A DNA stretch of 64,000 bases from an uncultured Clostridia bacterium (GTDB lineage: Bacteria; Bacillota; Clostridia; Oscillospirales; Acutalibacteraceae): assembly GCA_937898195.1 (NCBI GenBank), contig CALEJD010000040.1, forward strand, positions 42,351 to 106,350. The letters run 5' to 3'. Position 1 is the first letter of the stretch, and each line of letters begins with the position of its first letter. Of this stretch, positions 8,891 through 17,554 are shown piece by piece. Below the pieces are notes generated by a model that made no database searches, had not been told where the DNA came from, and saw nothing but the letters and a program-made list of their open reading frames with translations. Position numbers and translations under genes: made by a program.

Positions 8891-9144
8891 TCTTCTTTTC
8901 TTTCCGCCCTTGAACACCATTCAATAGGATTTGCACTATGTTCGCTATAACCAAGTCTGACTTTCGTATAAGAAACTGCTTGGTAGCAATAATCTTGATG
9001 TATACACTCATTACAGTATATTGGCTCTGCCGATAGTGCTTCTATTGCCATATCTATGGCTGTATCCATGCTCGGAAAAATATTTGCTTCTTTTAATTTA
9101 ATCTTTGCGTACAACATTTCTTTTATTGCTTCTTCCCTTGTCAT
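8887..9144 (-). CDS. MTREEA-type cysteine-rich protein (85 aa)
   Basis: Head MTREEAIKEMLYAKI and DTAIDMAIEALSAEP like the 80-aa protein downstream, then YCNECIHQDYCYQ and a late WCSRAERKEE, i.e. a divergent zinc-ligand set. It overlaps both neighbours by 4 nt. Confidence 0.7.
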   Translation of the reverse strand: MTREEAIKEMLYAKIKLKEANIFPSMDTAIDMAIEALSAEPIYCNECIHQDYCYQAVSYTKVRLGYSEHSANPIEWCSRAERKEE

Positions 9145-9305
9145 TCTGAATCACCTTCCTCAAACCATATCTCTACGAATTGATTTGCCCATTCTGATAG
9201 TTCTTGTTCCATTTCTTCTTCCGTATAGTCGTCGGGAAACTCAAAATCTTCTTCGTATGTTGCATCTGGGAAACCAAAACTACACTTCCCCGTCCTTTTA
9301 ATCAT
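9141..9305 (-). CDS. Small acidic protein (54 aa)
   Basis: Short frame with ATGA overlaps at both ends (start in the stop of the 128-aa gene, stop in the start of the next). It begins MIKRTGKCSFGFPDATYEED and is strongly acidic afterwards. Unknown function. The double overlap is the main reason to accept it. Confidence 0.6.
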   Translation of the reverse strand: MIKRTGKCSFGFPDATYEEDFEFPDDYTEEEMEQELSEWANQFVEIWFEEGDSE

Positions 9306-9688
9306 TCCGTATCACCGCCCATCTTCTGTATCAGTTCTGTCACTACCGCTTCGTGCATATCATTTGCGCTGTTGTCAATTTGTGGATATGTCACACACAA
9401 TTCTTCCCATGTTTCAGCGAACAACCCCCACGGCGATTCAAACTCAATAATCTTGGTTACATCAGCATCCCAATACCCATATTCAAACGTCGCCTTGAAA
9501 GCCATTGTTTCAAACCACCGATTAACACCTATGGTTTCCATTCTGCCATTAGGTGATTCGTATGCTCCAACAGTTGACACGACAACCTTTTTCTCGCCAC
9601 ATTCAAGCAACGTATTTCGTCTAAAACGGCATCTATGCCCACCGATAAAGTGCCCTACCCATCCTCGTTCTGTTCTCTTTACGCTCAT
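9302..9688 (-). CDS. Hypothetical protein (128 aa)
   Basis: Protein starting MSVKRTERGWVGHFIGGHRC. It carries RRNTLLECGEKKVVVSTVG and a YESPNGRMETIGVNRWFETMAF region, a mixed alpha/beta protein of a type I recall from Firmicutes phages but cannot name. The C-terminal GGDTE overlaps the next start. No catalytic motif identified. Confidence 0.7.
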   Translation of the reverse strand: MSVKRTERGWVGHFIGGHRCRFRRNTLLECGEKKVVVSTVGAYESPNGRMETIGVNRWFETMAFKATFEYGYWDADVTKIIEFESPWGLFAETWEELCVTYPQIDNSANDMHEAVVTELIQKMGGDTE

Positions 9689-9703
9689 TCCGTATCACCG
9701 CCC

Positions 9704-9934
9704 TCATCGTATGTCCCAATGTAAATACTCATATTCTTCTTCAATCTCTTTTTGCCAATCTGGTATACTTTCATTCCGACTGATACAGTCTGTGGTCGTT
9801 GCGGATTCTGCATCACCCTCTTTTGCGCACTCACCGCCAAAAAATTCATAGTTCCCTTTCGGCTTTACATATTCGCTCTTCTCTCCAGCCAGACACCTCG
9901 TTTTAGAAAAGTTTTTATGAACTGTCTGACTCAT
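9704..9934 (-). CDS. Hypothetical protein (76 aa)
   Basis: Begins MSQTVHKNFSKTRCLAGEKS and contains DCISRNESIPDWQKEIEEE, a faint match to the ISRQ head of neighbouring genes. The start overlaps the upstream MRGEK stop by 4 nt. It could be a decayed member of the zinc-ribbon family. Confidence 0.5.
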   Translation of the reverse strand: MSQTVHKNFSKTRCLAGEKSEYVKPKGNYEFFGGECAKEGDAESATTTDCISRNESIPDWQKEIEEEYEYLHWDIR

Positions 9935-10104
9935 TTTTCACCTCTCATATAAGCAACCTTGTCTGTGCGGTTGGTATACACTTTCCTGTCATACCCTTTT
10001 GCACAACGGTATGTCTCGGAGTTACAATTCCCAAGCCTGTCTGCATATTCACATAGCCTATAAAAGTGTCGGCATATACGCTTATTCGGTGTTGTTATCT
10101 TCAT
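9931..10104 (-). CDS. Small cysteine-rich protein ending MRGEK (57 aa)
   Basis: ATG 10104 follows AGAGGTGAAACCA; an upstream GTG has no ribosome binding site. Four cysteines (RICRHFYRLCEYAD, LGNCNSETYRC) are followed by the family tail MRGEK. Confidence 0.6.
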   Translation of the reverse strand: MKITTPNKRICRHFYRLCEYADRLGNCNSETYRCAKGYDRKVYTNRTDKVAYMRGEK

Positions 10105-10693
10105 TGGTTTCACCTCTCATATCAGCACCACACTCTGGGCAGAAGTTCGCTTCGCAAGTGATTATAACACCACACTCCGAGCAAGAACATTTTGGTGAAA
10201 AATAATAGCCAGTTATGCTTGAATCACTTGCAATGTGTTCATGTATCCACACCCCCTTCTTCCGCTCTGGCTCTACTGGTGGACATTCATTCAACGCTTG
10301 GTTTATTCCAGTCAGTGTCATGCCCTTTTCTTTTGATGTTTCGTTGTATGTAACCCAATAGGCATTATCTTCTATGATTCTCCACAAATCATGTTTACTA
10401 ATAGCGTCCTCACATACTGGCTTTGGTTTGACTGGTGGGAGAATGTTGAGAATCTCTTGTACTCCTTTGCCTGTAAAGTACGGCACCTCCCCATTAGTGC
10501 AATCATGTAGTGCTATTTCTTCTATCGCCTGTTGCCGACTGATACAGTCCTCGCTATTCTCCCACTTCCCCCTTGGTCTACCTTCATAAGCGCGAATCAA
10601 ATCGTCAATATCAGCCCTTTTCCACTCGTCAGATTCTTTGTGCTTCCAAAGAATCCTGCTCTCATCAACCTCTGTTCCTATCTGTATAATCAT
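10082..10693 (-). CDS. Double ISRQ-module zinc-ribbon protein (203 aa)
   Basis: First gene after the 10720-10748 promoter and the longest local family member. It contains two head modules (EDCISRQQAIEEIALH and CEDAISKHDLWRII) with PPVKPKP and PPVEPERKKGVW linkers, then CSCSECGVIITCEANFCPEC and MRGETNED. Two heads on one ribbon suggests growth by internal duplication. Function unknown. Confidence 0.75.
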   Translation of the reverse strand: MIIQIGTEVDESRILWKHKESDEWKRADIDDLIRAYEGRPRGKWENSEDCISRQQAIEEIALHDCTNGEVPYFTGKGVQEILNILPPVKPKPVCEDAISKHDLWRIIEDNAYWVTYNETSKEKGMTLTGINQALNECPPVEPERKKGVWIHEHIASDSSITGYYFSPKCSCSECGVIITCEANFCPECGADMRGETNEDNNTE

Positions 10694-10719
10694 TTTGTAT
10701 GCCTCCTATCACTATATAT

Positions 10720-10748
10720 ATTATATCACATATATTTATCATTGTCAA
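10720..10748 (-). promoter_or_regulatory. Perfect sigma-A-type promoter for the zinc-ribbon gene run
   Basis: TTGACA, 17 bp, TATAAT on the minus strand, directly downstream of a terminator hairpin and upstream of the 203-aa gene. Confidence 0.88.
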
Positions 10749-10776
10749 TAAAAATATGGCTATAACGCCATATTTT
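10747..10776 (-). terminator. Rho-independent terminator
   Basis: Arms AAAATATGGC (10751-10760) and GCCATATTTT (10767-10776) pair over a 6-nt loop and run into a T-rich tail on the minus strand. It ends the unit that starts upstream and insulates it from the next promoter. Confidence 0.75.
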
Positions 10777-10879
10777 ATCTTTGCCACCACGCACAATTAA
10801 GTCTTTGCGGCACCCTATACCACCAGTAATCTTTTTCGCTCATACGCTTTAATACGTCTTCAATTGTAATTTTTACCAA
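10775..10879 (-). CDS. Small tryptophan-rich protein (34 aa), TTG start
   Basis: TTG 10879 has AAAGGA 9 nt upstream and overlaps the stop of the 83-aa gene. The peptide (VKITIEDVLKRMSEKDYWWY, ending CAWWQR) has an amphipathic start and a WWYR cluster. Unknown function. Confidence 0.5.
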   Translation of the reverse strand: MVKITIEDVLKRMSEKDYWWYRVPQRLNCAWWQR

Positions 10880-11124
10880 TTTGTAAAGTCCTTTCCCTTT
10901 TCAGTAAAAACATATAGTGGATATTCACCTTTTACACAATCCCAAAAGCATTGTTTTGCTTCTTCAATATCTTTTAAGTTAAATGTCTGTTCTGCTCTAA
11001 TTGTTTCACCACTTTCAAAGATGGTAACTTCAACACTCATTTCTACTGTGTTTTCTGGAATGGAGATAATAATATCGTCACATTCACCTTCATACATTTT
11101 TCGGTCTGTCATTTTGTTAGTCAT
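10873..11124 (-). CDS. Hypothetical protein (83 aa)
   Basis: Beta-rich N-terminal half (DDIIISIPENTVEMSVEVTI) and a helical region (LKDIEEAKQCFWDCV). Preceded by AGGAGG at a long distance; the fifth residue region offers a second start. Function unknown. Confidence 0.65.
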   Translation of the reverse strand: MTNKMTDRKMYEGECDDIIISIPENTVEMSVEVTIFESGETIRAEQTFNLKDIEEAKQCFWDCVKGEYPLYVFTEKGKDFTNW

Positions 11125-11320
11125 GTTTAATTTCGTCCTCCTTGTTAAGAAACATCGTATATACGGGCACTCTATCGCAACACACTAATCTTCTATCTTC
11201 ACACGCACTTACATATTTTGCAAATTTCTGTTGCGATTTTTCGTTGTTGAAGGCGGTTACTATTGGTTCTGTTTGACCTATTTGTTCGTATATTATGGTA
11301 TATACATATTGACTAATCAT
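11117..11320 (-). CDS. Hypothetical protein (67 aa)
   Basis: Begins MISQYVYTIIYEQIGQTEPI with AAAGGTGGAGAT before the ATG. It ends just as the next gene begins (8-nt overlap) and follows the methyltransferase gene. No motif recognised. Confidence 0.65.
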   Translation of the reverse strand: MISQYVYTIIYEQIGQTEPIVTAFNNEKSQQKFAKYVSACEDRRLVCCDRVPVYTMFLNKEDEIKHD

Positions 11321-12304
11321 TTATCTCCACCTTTCGCTCTGAATTTCTGGTATAAAACTTAATATGTGTTTAATAACGTCTACTGTCCATCCATCGCCAA
11401 TAACATCGCAAGCCTGTCCGTATGAAAGATTATCACAATAGCCAGTGGGTAGAGTCTGCGCCATTTCCATTTCTCTTCTCGTTAAAAATCTGCACCAATC
11501 CTTATACGGCATCATGCCACTATTAGGACACCTATCTTGTTTGCGACTAATACAACCGACCTTATCAGCGTTGATTAAATTAGCACATTTGGTCATTGTG
11601 TTAATGGGCGATTCGCCATTACTCCACATACGAATTCGACTTGGCGTTTTATTTGGTATCGCTTCGTTGCACCTATTTATATCCGTATCTATATAGTCTT
11701 GATAAGATATATGTTTGTCTTTTGGGGATGTTACATTTGGTATATTAGTCCAATAATATCTCGCTCTGGTTTGATATGATACTAACTTACTATCAATCAT
11801 AATGCCATTTACGTCAAGGTAATTATCTAATTCTTCCTTACTGTCTTTTCTCATTCGGACGTTTTCAAGCAAGAAATATTTGGGTTGTATTTCTTTAAGT
11901 AATCTTATATACTCATAGAACAATACGCTTTTATCACCTTTCAGCCCATCAATTGTATTTCCGTTACCGCTTGTTACTCTTAATGTACTAAAATTCTGGC
12001 ATGGACTACCACCTATAATTATATCTGGCTTTTCTTCCAAGATTTTGGTAGGTTCTTCTCCGTAACATTTATTATGATGAAAATCCCAATCGGAATATAA
12101 TGCGTGTGTCTCTTCGTCCCAATGAAGTTTAGTCACATCACCAACCTGTATGGTGTTAGGGTAGTGTAGTTGAGTCGTTTCAATAGCAATTTTCTTAATT
12201 TCAGACGAGATATACTTGTTTTTAACGCCATCAAAAGTTATACCAAGACGCTCAAACGCAATTTGTCCACAACTAATGCCATCAAATAAACTTAATACTA
12301 TCAT
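11321..12304 (-). CDS. DNA cytosine-5 methyltransferase
   Basis: Transfers a methyl group to C5 of cytosine, probably to shield phage DNA from host restriction. Seen in order: motif I LSLFDGISCGQIAFERLGI (residues 4-22), catalytic motif IV GGSPCQNFS with Cys102, motif VI LLENVRM (146-151), motif VIII QTRARYYWTN, and motif X GDGWTVDVIKHIL near the C-terminus. The 327 residues are typical of a compact solitary enzyme. No cognate endonuclease is adjacent, so it is likely an orphan. The overall look, with ENVRM and RARYYW, is closer to the Dnmt3/phage type than to bacterial Dcm. Confidence 0.92.
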   Translation of the reverse strand: MIVLSLFDGISCGQIAFERLGITFDGVKNKYISSEIKKIAIETTQLHYPNTIQVGDVTKLHWDEETHALYSDWDFHHNKCYGEEPTKILEEKPDIIIGGSPCQNFSTLRVTSGNGNTIDGLKGDKSVLFYEYIRLLKEIQPKYFLLENVRMRKDSKEELDNYLDVNGIMIDSKLVSYQTRARYYWTNIPNVTSPKDKHISYQDYIDTDINRCNEAIPNKTPSRIRMWSNGESPINTMTKCANLINADKVGCISRKQDRCPNSGMMPYKDWCRFLTRREMEMAQTLPTGYCDNLSYGQACDVIGDGWTVDVIKHILSFIPEIQSERWR

Positions 12305-12323
12305 AATGCGCTCCTAATAAATG

Positions 12324-13973
12324 TTATACTATCTTTATTTCAAATTCTTCAATAACTATTTGCTTCGTCTTCTTACCACGAAATTCATTAACGCTTGGTT
12401 TCCCAATTATATCTATATTAATTATACCACCTGTACCAACCTTTAGCAAGTCTTTTTTTTCTTTTGAACAAAAGAACATGATAAACTCAATATCCCCATA
12501 TAGAAATTTAATTGTAGTTTTACCAGCACCAAGTTCTTTAATATCTTCGCCGCTAATGGTTATATTAGAAAAATATACTGTTGGCTCCGGGATACCGTGA
12601 CCCCACAACATTTTACCAGCGTCATTCATATCGAATATCTCTGGTGGCATAAACACGTTATCTGTAGCATACATAACGTGAATGGTTGGCTCTTCTAAAT
12701 TCAGTTGTCTACAAAATGTTGACAACTCATCTGTGTTTTCTGCTGACCAACCGATTCCACAAGATTGTTCATGCCCAGCACAAAATGCTACGCCTTCGCA
12801 TCCTAACAACTGACTTCTAATTGGTATTGGGCTACGAACAGAGCCAGATAGGAATTTATCTCCATGTACAACAATGCATGGGCATTGGTATTTATCGCTT
12901 AACTTTGTAGCAACTAATCCTGTGTATGGTGTATTAGGTGACTTAAAAATCTTAATCCTGTCGCCAATGTATCCGTTAGATAACACTTCCTCGTACAACT
13001 TGTTTGTTTCATTTCGTTGCTTGGCGTGTTGCTCCTTGATTTTATTAATAAAATCATTCACACTATTGCTTAATACATCACCAAGCGCAAGCATATCAAA
13101 CAATTGTGTTTTTAGTGATTTGTTATCGCTCCTACACACAGCGTTGATTTTAGGTATGACGTTCCATGCCAATGTGGTTGGTGTTATATCAGCGTTAGAT
13201 ATAAACTCGTGACACATAGCACGAAGGGTTGGGTTGGCGATATGCTCCAATCCCCACTTCACAATCATTCGATTTTCGTTGTAGCGCATATCCATAACAT
13301 CGCCAATGGTTGCCAGAGCAACAAGGTCAAGGCACGATTGATGAAGCTTGCTATTATGCTTCTTGCAAAATGCGGTGATTAACTTATGCGTCACGCCAGC
13401 ACCACACAGTTGCTTGTTCTTTACACCACGGCTCTCTTGGTTGTTAATGATGGTGGCATATATGTTATCTTCGTTTGCTTCATGGTGGTCTGTAACTAAT
13501 ATCGGGATGTCCATCACATTATACAAATACGCACACGCATCTATGTCGTTTGTGCCAGCATCTGGTAGCCATATAAGCCCCACTTCTTGGTCATTGTCAT
13601 CGCTTATGTAGCAATTTATCTGCTCCATCATTTCTTTACTTAATCCGTGTTGCTTACCACCATGAAAAAGTGCCTCGATATTTGTTGAACTTACACCTTC
13701 TGATAACAGAAATTTGTATGCAATAGTAGTAGCACAATAGCCGTCGCAGTCGCTATCACAAATTAGGAGAATCATTTTGTCATGAATGTTGGCTTCGTAA
13801 ATTGCTCCTTCTAATACTTCAACACCCTTTTCTATATTGTCGTAGTTTTCATAAGGCTCTACAAAACTTGCAGGTGGGTTAAGATAATTCTCTACATCTA
13901 CTACACCACATCTACGCAGATATTCGTTTATGGTTGGTGTTTCGTTTTTCTGAAATAAAGATTCAATTTTCAT
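12324..13973 (-). CDS. recJ: RecJ-like single-strand DNA exonuclease (DHH family)
   Basis: Manganese-dependent 5'-3' exonuclease of the DHH superfamily, acting in recombination or primer removal. Motif I is CDSDCDGYC (residues 72-80), motif II WLPDAGTND, and motif III is TDHHEAN with DHH at 162-164. The C-terminal DHHA1-like part has GHEQSCGIGW. I chose ATG 13973 with AAAGGA upstream; a TTG two codons earlier is also possible. It lies directly downstream of the polymerase gene, with which it is surely co-transcribed. Confidence 0.88.
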   Translation of the reverse strand: MKIESLFQKNETPTINEYLRRCGVVDVENYLNPPASFVEPYENYDNIEKGVEVLEGAIYEANIHDKMILLICDSDCDGYCATTIAYKFLLSEGVSSTNIEALFHGGKQHGLSKEMMEQINCYISDDNDQEVGLIWLPDAGTNDIDACAYLYNVMDIPILVTDHHEANEDNIYATIINNQESRGVKNKQLCGAGVTHKLITAFCKKHNSKLHQSCLDLVALATIGDVMDMRYNENRMIVKWGLEHIANPTLRAMCHEFISNADITPTTLAWNVIPKINAVCRSDNKSLKTQLFDMLALGDVLSNSVNDFINKIKEQHAKQRNETNKLYEEVLSNGYIGDRIKIFKSPNTPYTGLVATKLSDKYQCPCIVVHGDKFLSGSVRSPIPIRSQLLGCEGVAFCAGHEQSCGIGWSAENTDELSTFCRQLNLEEPTIHVMYATDNVFMPPEIFDMNDAGKMLWGHGIPEPTVYFSNITISGEDIKELGAGKTTIKFLYGDIEFIMFFCSKEKKDLLKVGTGGIINIDIIGKPSVNEFRGKKTKQIVIEEFEIKIV

Positions 13974-13975
13974 TA

Positions 13976-16900
13976 TCAATCATCCTTTATAATTGCATAA
14001 CATTGGACTATCTGCTCATACTCACCAGTTTTCATCCATTGCTTCTTGCCATTAGCGTCTTCGCCAATAAGTTTGACCTTCTCTTTGGTTCTAAATGCCA
14101 CTTTTAACAAATCGTCTTGTGCACACGGTAACTTCTTGTACCATTTCGCATCACATTTGTATTCAAATGATTGGTTAGAAGCAAGATGATATAACGATAA
14201 CCAAACCCTATCCCATTTATCCTTATGTGCTGATTGCACTACATATTCGTCCATGGCAACACTCACATTCCCAACATCAACGTAACCAAGATGTTTGATT
14301 TGGTTACGAATCAACATTGGAACATCCTCCCCATGCAAAGGAGTAATGTCTATAATGTGCTGGATTAAACCCTTGTTATTTATTTTGCTAAATGTTTTTT
14401 CTGTTTCCTTGTCCGAATACTCACGCACAACAGGAATAAGCCAAGGTTCGTTCTCTATTTTTTCTTTCTTGATGGTCTTACATTTGTGAAATTTATCATA
14501 CCACCCACGCATATCCTTTAGTGTTCCAACGGTTCCAAATTTATCGAAAAACCCAATGTCAATTAGAATATCCATAGACTTGGAATTGATTCTATTATTA
14601 TCCACTTTGATATCTTCACACATTTCAAGCACATCAATGAACGTCTGTGGGTTTCTTTCTGCTACCTGTAGCATAATATCGGCGGCTACAGACTGCATGG
14701 ACTTAATTGAGCCAAGCCCCTTATATATAGTGTTGGTTAACTTGTCGCACACATAAACATTCTTTGCATATCCAAGTTTTGGTGCTTTAATAGTAAACCC
14801 TTTAGACTTGGCGAACTTTGTGCCCCTTGCGATATCATCATCAGTTCTTGCGTTATTAAGAAACGCTGTAATAAATTCAAGTGGATAATAGTATCTTAAC
14901 ATAGCACATGTATATCCAATCATTGAATATCCAGTTGAATGATTGTAACCAAACATATAATTGCTACTGTCTTCAATGATTTGGAGGAATGCCTTCGCTT
15001 CCTTTTCTGCTACGTCTCTTGGCTTGTCTGATTTTTCACAATACCCTTCGAGAATTTGTGGTAACGCCGCTTGCAGTCTGTCCATTTGCTTGCGCCCAAT
15101 GGCTCTTCTTACATTGTCAGCATCAGAACCAGACAGCCCACATATATCTTGTAGGAACTTAATTACGTCTTCTTGGAATACAAGAAATCCATTATTATCC
15201 TTTAATAATTCATCAATCTGTTCAGAAGGATTATGATTGGTTTCGTGTGCAAACAATCTATCCCTATAAGATTCTCCACTTGGTCTAATAGCGGCGTTGA
15301 CTAATGACATATGATTAAGCATGTGTGGTTCAAAATCTTTTAGACACTTAAACGCATAATCAGATTCAAATTGGAATAACCCTACTGGTGATGTAATCAT
15401 ATCTTTCCATACGTTTTCATCATTCCAATTTATTTCATGAGATTTAGGATATGGTATTCCAGCGAGCCTACATGTATCACGAATAATCTGCACGTTTTGT
15501 AATCCTAAAATATCATACTTAACCAAATTAATTTCATGAATTTCCTCCATATTGATTGGCAGTACAACTTGCCCATCGGAGTTAATAAACCCACCATAAT
15601 TATCAATTAAATTAATTGGCGATGCGATGATGCCAGCAGGATGTTGGGATTGTGAGATTACACATCCGAGCATACCATCATAATAGTAAAATACTTCTGG
15701 ATATTTTTTTCTTGTTGCTTCTTCGTCTTCTTCAAATTCTCTCTTAATCTGGTCTGCTAATTTGAGTGAATATTCAGACTCCTTTCCACTCTTTTCTTCT
15801 TTGTGTCTCAATGCACGACATATATCATCAATAGTCCCTTTTGATTGAATCGTATCGCTCGCAAGTATATATGCTGTATTCTCTATGCCAAAACGGTCAA
15901 TAATGTATTGATACACCAATGACCTTTGGTCTGGAGACACATCAATATCAATATCACCAATTTCTTTCCTGTGCTCGTTACAAAACCTTGAGAACATAGT
16001 ATGCCATACTACAGGGTCAACATCAGTAATGTCTGACAAATATGCGGTTTCGCTACCCCCAACAGACCCACGACAAAATCCAATAGGAATGTCATTTTCC
16101 CAACACCAAGAAATCATTTCAGACATGAATAGCATAAAGCCACTCATGCCAACTTTATGGAATACGCTTAATTCTTCTTTGATTTTATCACCATATTCTT
16201 TTGCTTTAGATTTATCAATAGTGCCTGTGTTGACCTTTTGCTTGTATTTATCACGCAACCTCTCAAGTAAAACCTTCTCGTCTTCTTCTCCGTAAAGGAT
16301 TGGATACTTAAACGATGTGTCTAACTCAAAATCAACAATGCTGTCTGCCATAATGTTAGTGTTTTCAATCGCTTGAAGATATATTTCTTCATGAGTCCCT
16401 TGCTCCTTAAACGCCTCACAGAGTTCATCATATGATTTGTATGTTAAATCAAAAATATCCTCGTCGCCAAACTCAATTTCTTTTGACCATTGTAACATAG
16501 TACGACACTCTGCCTTGTACTGATTGAGACTATGTGTGTCCGTACCTGCAATAAGGGGTATGTTGAATTGTTCAGATAGAGTAGTAAGGTATCTGTTATA
16601 TACGATTTGCTCTGGATGGTTATGTGGTTGAATTTCTAAATAATCATAGTGTTTAATTAAAGACCAAAAGTTATCAAAGTTGTCATCTTTAGATTCGTGC
16701 ATGTAACACAAGGTATTAAGCGGACTCGCTAAACATGCAGAAATTTTAATAACATTATCACTAATGTTCATAAATTCATTAAAAGATAATCTTGGTCTAT
16801 AATAAAAGTGGTCTGGTTGCGATGCGATATAGCATAGCCTGTTTATTTCCTTTACTCCTTCATAATTTTTAGCCAACAAAACAGTATGATAATTATCTCT

Positions 16901-17137
16901 TACCTTTGGTTCAAGTTGTTCTGTCAGATAACATTCTACACCATGGATGTACTTGATTCCGTTGGCATCACAATACATTTTTTTTTCGACCCAATTATAA
17001 ACATTACCATGCTCCGTAAAAGCGATGGCTGTTTGACCAAGTTCTTTTGCTTTGTTTACATAGTCTTTATAATTAGTGCAACTGTCAAGCAAAGATTGTT
17101 CAGTATGAAGATGATAAACTACATAATTCTTTTCCAT
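13976..17137 (-). CDS. dnaE: DNA polymerase III alpha subunit (DnaE type, C family)
   Basis: Replicative polymerase of the phage. The N-terminal PHP domain is visible (YHLHTEQSLLDSC at 8-20, AFTEHGNVYNW, HGVECYL). The polymerase palm shows GFCRGSVGGSETAYL and the metal-binding IGDIDIDVSPDQR, and downstream LFQFESDYA, RRAIGRKQMDR and GYNHSTGYSMIGYT are DnaE fingers motifs. The 1053 residues fit DnaE; there is no inserted exonuclease domain as in PolC. Start ATG follows GGTGGTAAA. No phage clamp or clamp loader is seen in the window, so it may borrow the host's or encode them elsewhere. Confidence 0.95.
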   Translation of the reverse strand: MEKNYVVYHLHTEQSLLDSCTNYKDYVNKAKELGQTAIAFTEHGNVYNWVEKKMYCDANGIKYIHGVECYLTEQLEPKVRDNYHTVLLAKNYEGVKEINRLCYIASQPDHFYYRPRLSFNEFMNISDNVIKISACLASPLNTLCYMHESKDDNFDNFWSLIKHYDYLEIQPHNHPEQIVYNRYLTTLSEQFNIPLIAGTDTHSLNQYKAECRTMLQWSKEIEFGDEDIFDLTYKSYDELCEAFKEQGTHEEIYLQAIENTNIMADSIVDFELDTSFKYPILYGEEDEKVLLERLRDKYKQKVNTGTIDKSKAKEYGDKIKEELSVFHKVGMSGFMLFMSEMISWCWENDIPIGFCRGSVGGSETAYLSDITDVDPVVWHTMFSRFCNEHRKEIGDIDIDVSPDQRSLVYQYIIDRFGIENTAYILASDTIQSKGTIDDICRALRHKEEKSGKESEYSLKLADQIKREFEEDEEATRKKYPEVFYYYDGMLGCVISQSQHPAGIIASPINLIDNYGGFINSDGQVVLPINMEEIHEINLVKYDILGLQNVQIIRDTCRLAGIPYPKSHEINWNDENVWKDMITSPVGLFQFESDYAFKCLKDFEPHMLNHMSLVNAAIRPSGESYRDRLFAHETNHNPSEQIDELLKDNNGFLVFQEDVIKFLQDICGLSGSDADNVRRAIGRKQMDRLQAALPQILEGYCEKSDKPRDVAEKEAKAFLQIIEDSSNYMFGYNHSTGYSMIGYTCAMLRYYYPLEFITAFLNNARTDDDIARGTKFAKSKGFTIKAPKLGYAKNVYVCDKLTNTIYKGLGSIKSMQSVAADIMLQVAERNPQTFIDVLEMCEDIKVDNNRINSKSMDILIDIGFFDKFGTVGTLKDMRGWYDKFHKCKTIKKEKIENEPWLIPVVREYSDKETEKTFSKINNKGLIQHIIDITPLHGEDVPMLIRNQIKHLGYVDVGNVSVAMDEYVVQSAHKDKWDRVWLSLYHLASNQSFEYKCDAKWYKKLPCAQDDLLKVAFRTKEKVKLIGEDANGKKQWMKTGEYEQIVQCYAIIKDD

Positions 17138-17138
17138 T

Positions 17139-17528
17139 TTACCACCATAAGTATCTATGACATACCTTTAACATATCGTAAACTTCATCCATAATCTCCA
17201 CATGGTCTGTGCTTATACTACTAAAATTCATGGCATCTTTACATTTGCCAATCATCTTATCAATCATTTCTAATTCTGTATATTCTTCACCAAGATACTC
17301 ACACTTGTGATAGTTTAAGTCAACAATTTCTCCACCAATTTCTTTATACATCATAAGACGCTCATAGATAAGTTGTGCGAATGTTGAATCTAAATCCCAT
17401 GTTTCTATATCACAAAACCCATAGATTTTTTCTTGCTCGCACCAACGCTCATGTCGCTCGTCGGTTTCATCATGATAACCAAATATTTTTTCTTTGGGTA
17501 TTATCTCTTCAAGATATTTCCTATTCAT
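17139..17528 (-). CDS. Hypothetical protein (129 aa)
   Basis: Acidic, mostly helical protein (FCDIETWDLDSTFAQLIYER and LEMIDKMIGKCKDAMNF) ending CHRYLWW. It sits between polymerase and RtcB, 1 nt before the polymerase start. Unknown; resembles small proteins linked to replication genes in Firmicutes phages. Confidence 0.7.
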   Translation of the reverse strand: MNRKYLEEIIPKEKIFGYHDETDERHERWCEQEKIYGFCDIETWDLDSTFAQLIYERLMMYKEIGGEIVDLNYHKCEYLGEEYTELEMIDKMIGKCKDAMNFSSISTDHVEIMDEVYDMLKVCHRYLWW

Positions 17529-17554
17529 ATGTATACCGCAACCTCTCTGTTATC